Positions 54,027 to 63,752 of a stretch of 64,000 nucleotides of DNA are shown piece after piece (the first letter of the stretch is position 1; each line of letters starts with the position of its first letter). Below the pieces are notes generated by a model. The model did not search any database, was not told where the DNA came from, and worked only from the letters and a program-made list of their open reading frames with translations. Where the stretch lies: NCBI RefSeq assembly GCF_001427025.1, contig NZ_LMGA01000001.1, positions 3,513,697 through 3,577,696 on the forward strand, given 5' to 3'. The position numbers and the translations under genes are program-made. This DNA comes from Mesorhizobium sp. Root554 (lineage in GTDB: Bacteria; Pseudomonadota; Alphaproteobacteria; Rhizobiales; Rhizobiaceae).

Positions 54027-55148
54027 ATGTATGTCGCTGTGAAAGGTGGCGAAGCCGCCATCGACAATGCGCATAGCCTGCTGGCCGACCGTCGCCGCGG
54101 TGACCGCTCTGTGCCGTCGCTGACCCTGGATCAGATTGCAGAGCAATTGGCGCTCGGCGTCGACCGTGTGATGAGCGAAGGCTCGCTCTATGATCGCCGC
54201 TTGGCCGCGCTTGCCATCAAGCAGTCGCGTGGGGATCTGATCGAGGCGATCTTCCTCGTCCGCGCCTACCGCACGACGTTGCCGCGCTTCGGTCATTCCG
54301 AGCCGGTCGATACAGGCGCGATGGCGGTCGAGCGGCGCATCTCGGCCTGCTACAAGGATTTGCCCGGCGGCCAGCTTCTAGGCCCCACTTTCGACTACAC
54401 CCACCGTTTGCTCGACGCCGAACTTGAGGGTGACCCGGAAATTCCTGCGGGGGCGACGCGCGACGGCCCTCCGGAAGCCGTAACGCGGATTGCCGACATT
54501 CTAGGCGCGGAAGGCCTGATCGAAGAGGATTTTCCGGCCACCGGTCAGCCTGGCGACATAAACCAGACGCCGATGGAATTCCCGCTGTCGCGGGCCATGC
54601 GGCTTCAATCCCTGTCGCGCGGCGACGAAGGCTTCCTGCTGGCGCTGGGCTATTCGACGCAGCGCGGCTATGCCCGTAGCCATCCCTTCGCCGGCGAGAT
54701 CCGCATTGGCGAGGTTGAGGTCGAAGTCTTCCTTCCGGAACTCGGTTTCGCCGTAGCGGTCGGGCGCGTGAAGCTGACCGAATGCCAGATGGTCAATCAG
54801 TTCAAGGGGTCGGCGAAGGCGCCGCCGCAGTTCACCCGTGGTTATGGGCTGGTCTTCGGTCAGTCGGAACGCAAGGCGATGGCCATGGCGCTGTGCGACA
54901 GGGCGTTGCGTGCGCAGGAATTCGGCGAGGATGTGGTTGCGCCGGCCCAGGACGAGGAATTCGTCGTCTCGCATTGCGACAATGTCCAGGCGACCGGCTT
55001 CGTCGAACATCTGAAGCTCCCGCATTACGTGGATTTCCAGGCCGAACTCGGACTGGTTCGCACCATGCGCGCCGAATATGAGGCGGGTCTGGGCGCCCCC
55101 GCTGTCGAAACCCCGCCCACCATCGAAATCCGGGAGGCGGCGGAATGA
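54027..55148 (+). CDS. phnI: C-P lyase subunit PhnI
   Basis: This 373-residue core subunit releases adenine from ATP and, with PhnG and PhnH, joins phosphonate to ribose triphosphate. MYVAVKGGEAAI, DLIEAIFLVRAYR and LKLPHYVDFQAELGL are conserved. GGAGGG precedes ATG 54027. It overlaps phnJ by four bases (ATGA). Confidence 0.95.
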   Translation: MYVAVKGGEAAIDNAHSLLADRRRGDRSVPSLTLDQIAEQLALGVDRVMSEGSLYDRRLAALAIKQSRGDLIEAIFLVRAYRTTLPRFGHSEPVDTGAMAVERRISACYKDLPGGQLLGPTFDYTHRLLDAELEGDPEIPAGATRDGPPEAVTRIADILGAEGLIEEDFPATGQPGDINQTPMEFPLSRAMRLQSLSRGDEGFLLALGYSTQRGYARSHPFAGEIRIGEVEVEVFLPELGFAVAVGRVKLTECQMVNQFKGSAKAPPQFTRGYGLVFGQSERKAMAMALCDRALRAQEFGEDVVAPAQDEEFVVSHCDNVQATGFVEHLKLPHYVDFQAELGLVRTMRAEYEAGLGAPAVETPPTIEIREAAE

Positions 55149-56023
55149 ACGCGCATCATCAAGCTTCCAACTACAATTTTGCCTATCTCGACGAACAGAC
55201 CAAGCGGATGATCCGCCGGGCGATCCTGAAGGCGATCGCCATACCCGGATATCAGGTCCCCTTCGCCAGCCGCGAGATGCCGATGCCGTACGGCTGGGGC
55301 ACCGGCGGGGTGCAGGTCACCGCCGCCATCCTCGGTCCTGAAGATGTCTTGAAAGTGATCGATCAGGGGGCCGACGACACAACGAATGCGGTGTCGATCC
55401 GCAAATTCTTCCAGCGCGTCGCCGACGTCGAGACTACGACGAAGACCGCGGATGCAACGATCATCCAGACCCGCCACAGGATTCCGGAAACGCCGCTGCG
55501 GCTGGGGCAGGTGCTCGTCTATCAGGTGCCCATTCCCGAGCCGCTGCGCTTCCTGGAGCCGCGTGAGACGGAAACGCGCAAGATGCACGCGCTTGAGGAA
55601 TACGGGCTCATGCATGTGAAGCTTTACGAGGATATCGCCCGCAACGGCCATATCGCCACCACCTACGCCTACCCGGTCAAGGTCGAAGGCCGGTACGTCA
55701 TGGACCCGTCGCCGACGCCGAAATTCGACAATCCAAAGATGCACATGTCGGAAGCGCTGCAACTTTTCGGAGCCGGCCGGGAAAAGCGCATCTACGCCCT
55801 GCCGCCCTATACCGAAGTCGTCAGCCTCGATTTCGAAGATCATCCGTTTGAAGTGCAGCGTTTCGACAAGCCCTGCGCTCTCTGCGGCGCCGAGGCCGTC
55901 TATCTGGACGAGGTCGTGCTGGATGATCGCGGCGGCCGCATGTTTGTGTGCTCGGATACCGATCATTGCGAAACCCGCCGAGTCGAAGGGCATCGTGGTG
56001 AAATGGGCGGGGAGGCAGCGTGA
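55145..56023 (+). CDS. phnJ: alpha-D-ribose 1-methylphosphonate 5-phosphate C-P lyase PhnJ
   Basis: This 292-residue radical SAM-like enzyme breaks the C-P bond. Its four essential Cys are C244, C247, C269 and C275, spaced CX2CX21CX5C, exactly as in E. coli PhnJ with an offset of three residues. The N-terminus carries NFAYLDEQTKRMIRRAI. Translation is coupled to phnI and phnK. Confidence 0.96.
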   Translation: MNAHHQASNYNFAYLDEQTKRMIRRAILKAIAIPGYQVPFASREMPMPYGWGTGGVQVTAAILGPEDVLKVIDQGADDTTNAVSIRKFFQRVADVETTTKTADATIIQTRHRIPETPLRLGQVLVYQVPIPEPLRFLEPRETETRKMHALEEYGLMHVKLYEDIARNGHIATTYAYPVKVEGRYVMDPSPTPKFDNPKMHMSEALQLFGAGREKRIYALPPYTEVVSLDFEDHPFEVQRFDKPCALCGAEAVYLDEVVLDDRGGRMFVCSDTDHCETRRVEGHRGEMGGEAA

Positions 56024-56838
56024 TGAGCCCTCTGGTCTCCACTGAAGAAAGACAGCACGAAACGAGCGACCAGCCGCTGCTGTCGGTGCGTTCGCTCGGC
56101 AAGATGTATGGCAGCCGCATCGGTTGCGCAGGCATCGATTTCGACGTCTGGCCGGGCGAAGTCATGGCCATCGTCGGCGAGTCCGGTTCGGGCAAGACCA
56201 CGCTTCTCAATTGCATTTCCACCCGGCTGGCGCCGACCTCGGGCACGGTCTCCTATCGCATGCGCGACGGCATGGTCCGCGATCTCTACCAGCTTGGAGA
56301 GGCCGAGCGCCGCTTCTTGCTGCGAACCGACTGGGGGTTTGTCCACCAGAACCCGGCGGATGGACTGCGCATGACGGTGTCGGCAGGCGCCAATGTCGGC
56401 GAGCGCCTGATGGCGGTCGGCGAGCGCCATTATGGCCGCATCCGCGAAACTGCGACCGATTGGCTGGGGCGTGTCGAGATCGATGCCAACCGCATCGACG
56501 ACCAGCCGCGCGCTTTTTCCGGCGGCATGCGGCAGCGGCTTCAGATCGCGCGCAATCTCGTTACGTCGCCCCGTCTGGTGTTCATGGACGAGCCCACCGG
56601 CGGCCTCGATGTCTCGGTGCAGGCCCGCCTGCTTGACCTGCTGCGCGGGCTGGTGTCGGACCTCGGCCTCGCCGCCATTGTCGTCACCCACGATCTCGCC
56701 GTGGCGCGGCTTCTGTCCCATCGCATGATCGTGATGAAAGAGGGCCGGATTGTCGAACAAGGCCTCACCGACCGGCTGCTGGACGACCCGCAGGCGCCTT
56801 ACACGCAACTTCTCGTTTCCTCCATCCTGCAGGTCTGA
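56023..56838 (+). CDS. phnK: C-P lyase accessory ATP-binding protein PhnK
   Basis: This 271-residue ABC-type ATPase has Walker A GESGSGKTT, signature AFSGGMRQRLQIARN, Walker B LVFMDEPTGGLD and the switch His in VVTHDLAVAR. PhnK binds to PhnJ and is needed for C-P cleavage rather than import. The start shares one base with the phnJ stop. Confidence 0.92.
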   Translation: MSPLVSTEERQHETSDQPLLSVRSLGKMYGSRIGCAGIDFDVWPGEVMAIVGESGSGKTTLLNCISTRLAPTSGTVSYRMRDGMVRDLYQLGEAERRFLLRTDWGFVHQNPADGLRMTVSAGANVGERLMAVGERHYGRIRETATDWLGRVEIDANRIDDQPRAFSGGMRQRLQIARNLVTSPRLVFMDEPTGGLDVSVQARLLDLLRGLVSDLGLAAIVVTHDLAVARLLSHRMIVMKEGRIVEQGLTDRLLDDPQAPYTQLLVSSILQV

Positions 56839-56848
56839 GGCAGCGTCG

Positions 56849-57556
56849 ATGTCACTTTTGCTTTCCGTTTCCGGCCTCTCGAAAACCTTCACCATGCATC
56901 TGCGCGGCGGTTTGGCGCTTCCGGTCATCTCCGGAGCCAGTTTCGAGCTTATGTCAGGCCGCTGCGCCGTCCTCGGCGGTCCCTCTGGCGCCGGCAAAAG
57001 CTCGATCCTGAAAATGCTCTACGGCAATTATGCCGCCGATGGCGGATCGATACGGGTGCGGCATGACGGCGAGGACATCGATCTGGCGACGGCATCGCCG
57101 CGTAAGGTGATCGAGGTTCGGCAGCGCACCATCGGTTACGTCAGCCAGTTCCTGCGCGTCGTGCCGCGCATCGGCGCGCTGGACATCGTTGCCGAGCCAC
57201 TGGTCGAACGCGGCGTCGAGCGCAGCGCCGCGAGGGAACGGGCGGCGGTTCTGCTGGCCCGGCTGAACCTGCCGGAGCGGCTGTGGCGTCTGCCGCCGGC
57301 GACATTTTCCGGCGGTGAACAGCAGCGCGTCAATGTCGCGCGCGGTTTCATCACCGATCATCCGATCCTGCTGCTGGATGAGCCCACCGCTTCGCTCGAT
57401 GCCGCCAACCGCGCCGTCGTGGTCGACATGATCGACGAGAAGAAGCGGGCCGGTACAGCCCTTCTCGGCATATTCCATGACGCGGAAGTGCGTGCCGCTG
57501 TCGCCGATACAATCATCGACGTTGCAGGCTTCGCACCCGACCGGAGGGCTGCCTGA
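56849..57556 (+). CDS. phnL: C-P lyase accessory ATP-binding protein PhnL
   Basis: This 235-residue ABC-type ATPase has Walker [11 protein letters not shown], signature [16 protein letters not shown] and Walker [13 protein letters not shown]. With PhnK it acts on the lyase complex. ATG 56849 follows phnK by ten bases; the frame is open before this but family and spacing support it. Confidence 0.92.
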   Translation: MSLLLSVSGLSKTFTMHLRGGLALPVISGASFELMSGRCAVLGGPSGAGKSSILKMLYGNYAADGGSIRVRHDGEDIDLATASPRKVIEVRQRTIGYVSQFLRVVPRIGALDIVAEPLVERGVERSAARERAAVLLARLNLPERLWRLPPATFSGGEQQRVNVARGFITDHPILLLDEPTASLDAANRAVVVDMIDEKKRAGTALLGIFHDAEVRAAVADTIIDVAGFAPDRRAA

Positions 57557-57558
57557 CC

Positions 57559-58296
57559 ATGCCGCGCCTGTCAGAAACGCCTCGGATCGATCCAACCGCC
57601 GTGGTCGAGGATTGCGAGTTTGGCCGTTTTACCGAGGTCAACGAAGGCTGCCGCCTCTCCGAAACCGTTCTCGGCGACTATTCCTATCTGATGCAGGACT
57701 GCCAGACTTGGTGCGTCACCATCGGCAAGTTCGCCAACATCGCTGCATCCGTTCGCATCAATGCCACGCATCATCCGATGACGCGGGCGACGTTGCACCA
57801 CTTCACCTATCGCGCCGGCGACTATTTCGAGGACGCCGGACACGAGCCGGATTTCTTCGCCGCCCGCCGCGCCAAGCGGGTGGTCATCGGCCATGACACC
57901 TGGATCGGCCACGGCGCCGTCATCCTGCCCGGCGTTACCATCGGCGATGGCGCTGTAGTGGGATCTGGCGCCGTCGTCACCCGCGATGTCGCGCCCTACG
58001 CGATCGTCGGCGGCGTGCCGGCCCGGCTTATCCGGATGCGGTTTCCGGCCGACATCGCGGCCAGGATGCGCGCTCTGGCTTGGTGGGATTGGGATCATGC
58101 GCAGCTACGCGCCGGGTTGGAAGATTTCCGCACCCTTTCTGCCGAGCAATTTCTCGACCGCTACGAACCGGCGGCTGCGCATCACGCGCCTGTGGACGGT
58201 CATGAAACTGACATCGGACCGCAATCCTCGCGTCACGGGCGACCGTTAGTTGCGGAGCAGGACTGGGCCCAACCGCTCGGGACATCGGGCGGATAA
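57559..58296 (+). CDS. hexapeptide-repeat transferase of phosphonate operons
   Basis: This 245-residue left-handed beta-helix protein has repeats around [43 protein letters not shown] and ending [15 protein letters not shown]. It belongs to the xenobiotic acetyltransferase type seen in many alphaproteobacterial phn operons. It could take the place of PhnO, the aminoalkylphosphonate acetyltransferase that is missing here; this is inference. It starts two bases after phnL. Confidence 0.82.
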   Translation: MPRLSETPRIDPTAVVEDCEFGRFTEVNEGCRLSETVLGDYSYLMQDCQTWCVTIGKFANIAASVRINATHHPMTRATLHHFTYRAGDYFEDAGHEPDFFAARRAKRVVIGHDTWIGHGAVILPGVTIGDGAVVGSGAVVTRDVAPYAIVGGVPARLIRMRFPADIAARMRALAWWDWDHAQLRAGLEDFRTLSAEQFLDRYEPAAAHHAPVDGHETDIGPQSSRHGRPLVAEQDWAQPLGTSGG

Positions 58297-58363
58297 CGGC
58301 AACCGGAACGGTTTTTGCCCATCATCATCGTCACCGCCAGCAATCAACAAAGGAAAGACCGCA

Positions 58364-59212
58364 ATGGGTGCCATATCCATCAGAAATCTCTCCAAGACAT
58401 TTGGCAAGAAGCTGGCGCTGGACAATGTCAGTCTCGACATCGGCAGCGGCGAAATGGTCGCCCTGATCGGCGCGTCTGGCTCCGGCAAGAGCACGCTCAT
58501 CCGGCATATTTGCGGCCTGGAGACGGCGCAGTATGGCGGCGGGGCGATCGACATCATGGGTTCGCAAATCCAGGGCGGCGGACGGCTGGCGCATGGCGCC
58601 AGGCGGCTGCGCCGCGATGTCGGCGTCGTGTTCCAGCAGTTCAACCTCGTCGGACGCCTGTCGGTGCTTTCGAATGTACTGCTCGGCAATCTGGGACGGA
58701 TCTCGCTTTGGCGGGGCACGTTCGGCCTGTTCACGGGCGAAGAGAAACGAGCAGCGCGTGAAGCGCTGGCGCGGGTCGGCATCCCGGAAGTTGGCTGGCA
58801 GCGCGCCTCGACGCTTTCCGGCGGCCAGCAGCAGCGCGCGGCCATCGCCCGCACACTGGTGCAGAAGTCCCGAATCCTGCTCGCCGATGAACCGATCGCA
58901 TCGCTGGATCCGTCTTCGGCGAGGCGCGTCATGGAAGTGCTGGCGACGGTGAACCGGGAAAACGGCATCACCTGCGTCGTCTCACTGCATCAGGTCGAAT
59001 ATGCCCGCCGCTATTGCCCGCGCACAATCGCCCTTCGCGACGGTCGCATCGTCTTCGACGGCCCATCGGCGGAACTGACCAACGCCATGCTGGTGGAACT
59101 TTACGGCGACGGTTCCGAGGAACTGGTCCTTCCGGATATCGAGGCGCCGAAGAAAACCCCGTCCCGTCCCGTCAGGCCGGTTCTGAAGCCAGCCGGCGTG
59201 TTTGCAGCCTGA
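58364..59212 (+). CDS. phnC: phosphonate ABC transporter ATP-binding protein
   Basis: This 282-residue ATPase of the phosphonate importer has Walker A GASGSGKST, Q-loop VVFQQFNLVGRLSVL, signature LSGGQQQRAAIART, Walker B ILLADEPIASLD and switch SLHQVEYARRYC. AGGAAA precedes the ATG. A gap of 67 bases separates it from the transferase gene, so a second promoter is possible. Confidence 0.94.
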   Translation: MGAISIRNLSKTFGKKLALDNVSLDIGSGEMVALIGASGSGKSTLIRHICGLETAQYGGGAIDIMGSQIQGGGRLAHGARRLRRDVGVVFQQFNLVGRLSVLSNVLLGNLGRISLWRGTFGLFTGEEKRAAREALARVGIPEVGWQRASTLSGGQQQRAAIARTLVQKSRILLADEPIASLDPSSARRVMEVLATVNRENGITCVVSLHQVEYARRYCPRTIALRDGRIVFDGPSAELTNAMLVELYGDGSEELVLPDIEAPKKTPSRPVRPVLKPAGVFAA

Positions 59213-59239
59213 ACAATCCCAACCCAAAAGGAAAAATCC

Positions 59240-60229
59240 ATGAACGTCTTTTTGAAGACCTTAGCGGCGGCCACGCTTGCCCTCACGGTGACTGCGGCCC
59301 ATGCCGAGACGATCGATTTCGGCATCATATCGACCGAATCCCAGCAGAATTTGAAGCCGAAATGGGAGCCCTTCCTGGCCGATATGGCGAAGAGCACCGG
59401 CCTCGACATCAAGCCCTTCTTCGCATCGGACTATTCCGGCGTAATCGAAGGCATGCGGTTCAAGAAGGTGCAGTTGGCCTGGTACGGCAACAAGTCGGCC
59501 ATGGAAGCGGTCGATCGCGCCGAAGGCGAAGTCTTCGTCCAGACGGTCAGCGTCGAAGGCGAGCCCGGCTATTGGTCGCTGATCCTGGCGCCCAAGGACA
59601 GCAAGCTCAATTCAGTCGAGGATTTGCTGAAATGCGACCAGTCGCTGAACTTCGGTCTCGGCGATGTGAATTCGACCTCCGGCTACCTGGTGCCGACGAC
59701 CTTCATCTTTGTGGCCAACAAGGTCGACCCCAAGACCTGCTTCAAGAACGTCACGAATTCCAACCATGAGACCAACGCCATGGCGGTGGCCAACGGCCAG
59801 CTCGACGCCGCCGCCAACAACACCGAAAACATGACTTTGATCGAAAAGAACAATCCGGAAGCCTTCGCCAAGATCAAGATCATCTGGAAATCGCCGCTCA
59901 TCCCGGCCGATCCGATCGTCTGGCGCAAGGATCTTTCCGCGGAGACGAAGGCCAAGATCAAGGATTTCTTCCTCACCTACGGCACCGACAAGTCGAAGGG
60001 CGATGCAGCCAAGGAAAGGGAAGTCCTGGCCGGTCTTGAATGGGCGCCCTTCCGCGAATCCAGCAACGATCAGCTGCTGCCGATCCGCGTGATGGAGCTG
60101 ACCAAGTCGATCGCCAAGATCGAGGCCGACACCAAGCTCTCGGCGGATGACAAGAAGGCCAAGATCGAAAAGCTAGAAGCCGAAAAGAACGGCTACGAAG
60201 CCAAGATCAAGGCCAGCAACCAGAGCTGA
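59240..60229 (+). CDS. phnD: phosphonate ABC transporter substrate-binding protein
   Basis: This 329-residue periplasmic protein has a signal peptide (residues 1-22, cleaved at AHAE) and the PhnD fold: IDFGIISTESQQNLKPKWEP, GMRFKKVQLAWYGNKSA and FGLGDVNSTSGYLVP, with the phosphonate-binding Ser/Thr cluster in the last. The C-terminal end is rich in Lys, Ala and Glu. It lies between phnC and phnE. Confidence 0.94.
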   Translation: MNVFLKTLAAATLALTVTAAHAETIDFGIISTESQQNLKPKWEPFLADMAKSTGLDIKPFFASDYSGVIEGMRFKKVQLAWYGNKSAMEAVDRAEGEVFVQTVSVEGEPGYWSLILAPKDSKLNSVEDLLKCDQSLNFGLGDVNSTSGYLVPTTFIFVANKVDPKTCFKNVTNSNHETNAMAVANGQLDAAANNTENMTLIEKNNPEAFAKIKIIWKSPLIPADPIVWRKDLSAETKAKIKDFFLTYGTDKSKGDAAKEREVLAGLEWAPFRESSNDQLLPIRVMELTKSIAKIEADTKLSADDKKAKIEKLEAEKNGYEAKIKASNQS

Positions 60230-60287
60230 CATCTTCTGACGCTGCGCCGGCCGGAAATCCGGCCGGCGGCATGCATTCGAGGCACAC

Positions 60288-61106
60288 ATGACGCATCTCG
60301 CCGACAGTCCTCCCCTCAAGGCGCCTCGCCCGGAAATCGCGCGCGACTGGACGCGCACGCTGTGGACAGCCTTCATCTGGATCGCCCTGGCGCTCCTGCT
60401 GATCTGGAGCTGGGGGCCAGCCGAGATGTCGCGGTGGACTTATCTGTTCACCGATGCCGACAACATGGCCAGCTATGCGGCGGGTTTTGCGAACCCGAAC
60501 TTCTCCGAATGGCGCTACTATCTCGCGGAAATGGGCGTCACCATCCAGATCGCGCTGTGGGGTACGTTTCTGGCGGCTGTTCTCGCGATCCCCTTCGGGG
60601 TGCTTTCGGCCCGCAACATGGCGCCCTGGTACATCGTCCAGCCGGTCCGCCGCCTCATGGACATATTCCGCTCCATCCACGAATTGGTGTTTGCGGTGCT
60701 TTTCGTGGTCGCTGTCGGCCTTGGACCGTTCGCTGGCGTCATGGCGCTGTTCATCCACACCACAGGCATCCTGGCCAAGCTTTTCTCCGAAGCCGTGGAG
60801 GCTGTCGATCCTCGGCCCGTCGAGGCGATCCGCTCGACCGGCGCGACTCGCCTGCAGGAGGTCGTCTTCGGCGTCATCCCCCAGGTCATGCCGCTGTGGG
60901 TTTCCTATGCACTCTACCGCTTCGAATCGAATGTCCGCGCCGCAACGGTGCTCGGCGTCATCGGCGCCGGCGGCATCGGCCAGGTCCTCTTCGAATCCAT
61001 TCGCGGCTTCTACTATGGCGAGGCCGCGGCAATGCTCATCATCATGCTGGTGACGGTCTCGTTGATCGACCTTCTGTCGCAACAGCTGCGCAAGCTGTTT
61101 CTCTGA
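60288..61106 (+). CDS. phnE: phosphonate ABC transporter permease
   Basis: This 272-residue permease has about five transmembrane helices and the EAA loop [25 protein letters not shown] (around residue 170), where it meets PhnC. One permease gene is present; it presumably forms a homodimer. Confidence 0.93.
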   Translation: MTHLADSPPLKAPRPEIARDWTRTLWTAFIWIALALLLIWSWGPAEMSRWTYLFTDADNMASYAAGFANPNFSEWRYYLAEMGVTIQIALWGTFLAAVLAIPFGVLSARNMAPWYIVQPVRRLMDIFRSIHELVFAVLFVVAVGLGPFAGVMALFIHTTGILAKLFSEAVEAVDPRPVEAIRSTGATRLQEVVFGVIPQVMPLWVSYALYRFESNVRAATVLGVIGAGGIGQVLFESIRGFYYGEAAAMLIIMLVTVSLIDLLSQQLRKLFL

Positions 61107-61120
61107 AGTGTGAATCGGCC

Positions 61121-61828
61121 ATGCGATACGCCCTGTATTTTACGCCACCTCCCTCGCACCCGCTGACCGCGGCCGCGTCGCGTTGGCTGGGCCGTGACGC
61201 CTTCAGCGGCGGCATGCAGCCTTTGCCGCACGTCTCCGGAGTGACCGCGCTGCAGGGAGAACGTCTCGTCGGAGAGCCGCGTCGCTACGGTTTCCACGGC
61301 ACGCTGGTCGCACCGTTCAGGTTGAGCCCCGCCGCCACGCCGGACCAGCTTGGCCGCTTGGCCGAAACTTTCTGCGCGGATCTGAGACCCTTCGAATTGC
61401 CGAAGCTCGAAATCGTGCGGATCGGCCGTTTCTTCGCCCTCTGTCCCGAGCGTAGAGACAGCCGGATCGATAATCTTGCCGCTTCGGCGGTCGATCATTT
61501 CAACCCGTTGCGGGCGCCGCTGGACGAAGCCGAAATCGCAAGACGCAAGCCGGACGCCCTGACGGCGCGGCAGCAGGCGTACCTGCTTCGCTACGGATAC
61601 CCATACGTCAAGGAAGAATTCCGCTTCCACATGACGCTGACCGGCCCGGTCGATGCCGGTGAGGAAGCCCCCGTGCAGGCGGCCCTGCAGGCCTGGTTCG
61701 AACCGGTGCTGGCGGAGCCGATATCGATCGAAAGCCTGTGCATTTTCAACGAACCGGAAACGGGCGCTCCGTTCGTCGTTTTGAGCCGCCACGCATTCGC
61801 CGCCGCGACGGCGAGAAAGATCGCCTGA
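61121..61828 (+). CDS. DUF1045 2H-phosphoesterase-like protein of the phn operon
   Basis: This 235-residue protein has two HxT motifs, H59-G-T61 (GFHGTLVAPF) and H170-M-T172 (FRFHMTLTG), the signature of the 2H phosphoesterase superfamily that acts on cyclic phosphates. DUF1045 proteins are regular members of alphaproteobacterial phn operons. phnP, which opens ribose 1,2-cyclic phosphate in E. coli, is missing from this operon, so this protein is a good candidate for that step. The frame upstream to 60362 overlaps phnE and is not used. Confidence 0.82.
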   Translation: MRYALYFTPPPSHPLTAAASRWLGRDAFSGGMQPLPHVSGVTALQGERLVGEPRRYGFHGTLVAPFRLSPAATPDQLGRLAETFCADLRPFELPKLEIVRIGRFFALCPERRDSRIDNLAASAVDHFNPLRAPLDEAEIARRKPDALTARQQAYLLRYGYPYVKEEFRFHMTLTGPVDAGEEAPVQAALQAWFEPVLAEPISIESLCIFNEPETGAPFVVLSRHAFAAATARKIA

Positions 61829-61829
61829 C

Positions 61830-62966
61830 ATGCAAGAGACCGTCCTCAAAAACGCGAAACTGGTGTTCGAACACGAAATCATTTCCGGCTCTGTGGTTCT
61901 CCGCGACGGCATGATCTGCGGTGCCGCTGCCGGGCCGCATACAGGCGGCGAAGACATGGAGGGCGACTATATCGTTCCCGGTCTGGTGGAATTGCATACG
62001 GACCATCTGGAATCCCACTATTCGCCACGGCCGGGCGTGCGGTGGGACAGCATGGCCGCCCTGCAGGCGCACGATGCCCAGGTTGTCGGTTCGGGTATCA
62101 CAACCGTCTTCGATTGCCTGCGGTTGGGCTCGGATGAAGACGGCGGTTTTCTGAAGGGGGAGATGCGCGCCATCGGCCATGCGATCGAGCAGGCAGGCAA
62201 CGAGGAGCGGCTGCGCGCCAGTCACCTGATCCATCTGCGCTGCGAAGTTTCGGCCGGCAACGTGCTGGAGCATTTCGAGGATTTCCGCGGCGATCCGCAG
62301 GTGCGACTGGCCTCGCTTATGGATCATGCGCCGGGTCAGCGGCAGTTCGCGACACTCGACCAGTACATTCTTTACTACAAGAAAAAGGTCGGGCTGAGCG
62401 ACGCGGAATTCGACCGCTTCATGGCCCGCCGGCAGCAGGATTCGGCGAAATATTCGGCCGGCAATCGCAAGGCCATTGCGCAGGCCTGCAACGATCGCGG
62501 CATCGCCATCGCCAGCCATGACGACGCGACGCTTGAGCATGTCGAGGAATCGAAAGGCTTCGGCGTTCGGCTGGCGGAGTTCCCGACCAGCATCCAGGCG
62601 GCCCAGGCGTCGCACGAGGCGGGCATGTCCGTGATGATGGGCGCGCCCAACATCGTGCGTGGCAAGTCGCATTCCGGCAATATTTCGGCCAAGTCACTGG
62701 CCGATGCCGGCGTTCTGGACGTGCTCTCGTCGGACTACGTGCCGATCAGCCTCATCCATGCGCCGTTCCTGCTGGCTTCGGAGGAGGGCGGCATGGACTT
62801 GCCGCAGGCGATCCGGTTGGTGACGGCAACGCCGGCGCGAACCGTGGGGCTGGAAGACCGCGGCCTCATCGCCGAAGGTTTGCGGGCCGATCTGGTCAGG
62901 GTTCGCCACAAGCAGGGCGTCCCCGTCGTACGATCTGTCTGGCGAGAGGGGCGGCGCGTTGCCTGA
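61830..62966 (+). CDS. phnM: alpha-D-ribose 1-methylphosphonate 5-triphosphate diphosphatase
   Basis: This 378-residue amidohydrolase-type enzyme removes pyrophosphate from the triphosphate intermediate. Metal ligands are seen in VELHTDHLESHYSPRPGV, IASHDDATLEHV and a late LSSDYVPISLI. Its stop overlaps the phnN start by eight bases. Confidence 0.94.
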   Translation: MQETVLKNAKLVFEHEIISGSVVLRDGMICGAAAGPHTGGEDMEGDYIVPGLVELHTDHLESHYSPRPGVRWDSMAALQAHDAQVVGSGITTVFDCLRLGSDEDGGFLKGEMRAIGHAIEQAGNEERLRASHLIHLRCEVSAGNVLEHFEDFRGDPQVRLASLMDHAPGQRQFATLDQYILYYKKKVGLSDAEFDRFMARRQQDSAKYSAGNRKAIAQACNDRGIAIASHDDATLEHVEESKGFGVRLAEFPTSIQAAQASHEAGMSVMMGAPNIVRGKSHSGNISAKSLADAGVLDVLSSDYVPISLIHAPFLLASEEGGMDLPQAIRLVTATPARTVGLEDRGLIAEGLRADLVRVRHKQGVPVVRSVWREGRRVA

Positions 62967-63609
62967 GCGCGATGTCCTTCAGGATGCCGGCCCTGCTTGC
63001 GGGCGGACCGGAAAGCTTGTCGTGATTGTCGGCCCCAGTGGTGCCGGCAAGGACAGCCTCATGGACTATGCCAAGACGCGGTTGGCCGGCGATCCCCTTC
63101 TCCATTTCGTCCGCCGCGCGGTGACGCGTCAGGTTGACGCCACCGCCGAAGATCACGATGCAATGTGCGCCGCCACATTCGAGGCGGCTGCGGCGTCCGG
63201 CGTTTTCGCGGTGACATGGGAAGCCCATGGATTGAAGTATGGCATTCCCGATACGGCGCGCGCGCATACCGCCAATGGCGGCATCGCCGTCGCCAACGGG
63301 TCGCGCGGCGCGCTCCCGGCAATCCGGGCGCGTTTCGAGGACATCGCCGTAGTGCTGGTTCACGCAGCGCCAGAGGTGTTGGCTCAAAGGCTGTCGGCGC
63401 GAGGCCGTGAAACCAGAGCCGAAATCGTCGCCAGACTGGCGCGCTCCGCCTATGCATTCGAGCATCCGGTTCCCGATCTGAGGCTCGACAACGGTGGCGA
63501 ACTTGCTGCCGCGGGGGAGTTGCTGGTCGCCTTCCTGCACCGTCTGGCGGGGCAGGCTTGCGGGCGAAATCAGTCCCGCGACCTGCGTGGTTCGGGCCTG
63601 CACATCTAA
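62959..63609 (+). CDS. phnN: ribose 1,5-bisphosphate phosphokinase
   Basis: This 216-residue guanylate kinase-like enzyme turns ribose 1,5-bisphosphate into PRPP, the last step of the pathway. Walker A is GPSGAGKDS (residues 25-33), and RRAVTRQVDATAEDHDA follows. The start is TTG 62959, coupled to phnM. It closes the phn operon. Confidence 0.92.
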   Translation: MPERDVLQDAGPACGRTGKLVVIVGPSGAGKDSLMDYAKTRLAGDPLLHFVRRAVTRQVDATAEDHDAMCAATFEAAAASGVFAVTWEAHGLKYGIPDTARAHTANGGIAVANGSRGALPAIRARFEDIAVVLVHAAPEVLAQRLSARGRETRAEIVARLARSAYAFEHPVPDLRLDNGGELAAAGELLVAFLHRLAGQACGRNQSRDLRGSGLHI

Positions 63610-63710
63610 CGGCTTCGAAGTCGATAGGCGAAGTCCCAGGCCATTTTGAGCATGTTCACGGCGACCGTGCCGCTACTCCTTCGTCGAAATATCGAGCCTT
63701 GACACTACTT

Positions 63711-63731
63711 GACATGTCGCTAACATGTTAG
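63711..63731. promoter_or_regulatory. paired ACATGT palindromes before the dapA-like gene
   Basis: GACATGTC (63711-63718) and CTAACATGTTAG (63720-63731) are both perfect palindromes with centres 11 bases apart, one helical turn. TTGACA overlaps the left copy. The pair lies 22 bases before the ATG and probably binds a dimeric repressor, for example of the GntR family. Confidence 0.55.
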
Positions 63732-63752
63732 GTGTGGCATCAGGGCGGAAAC

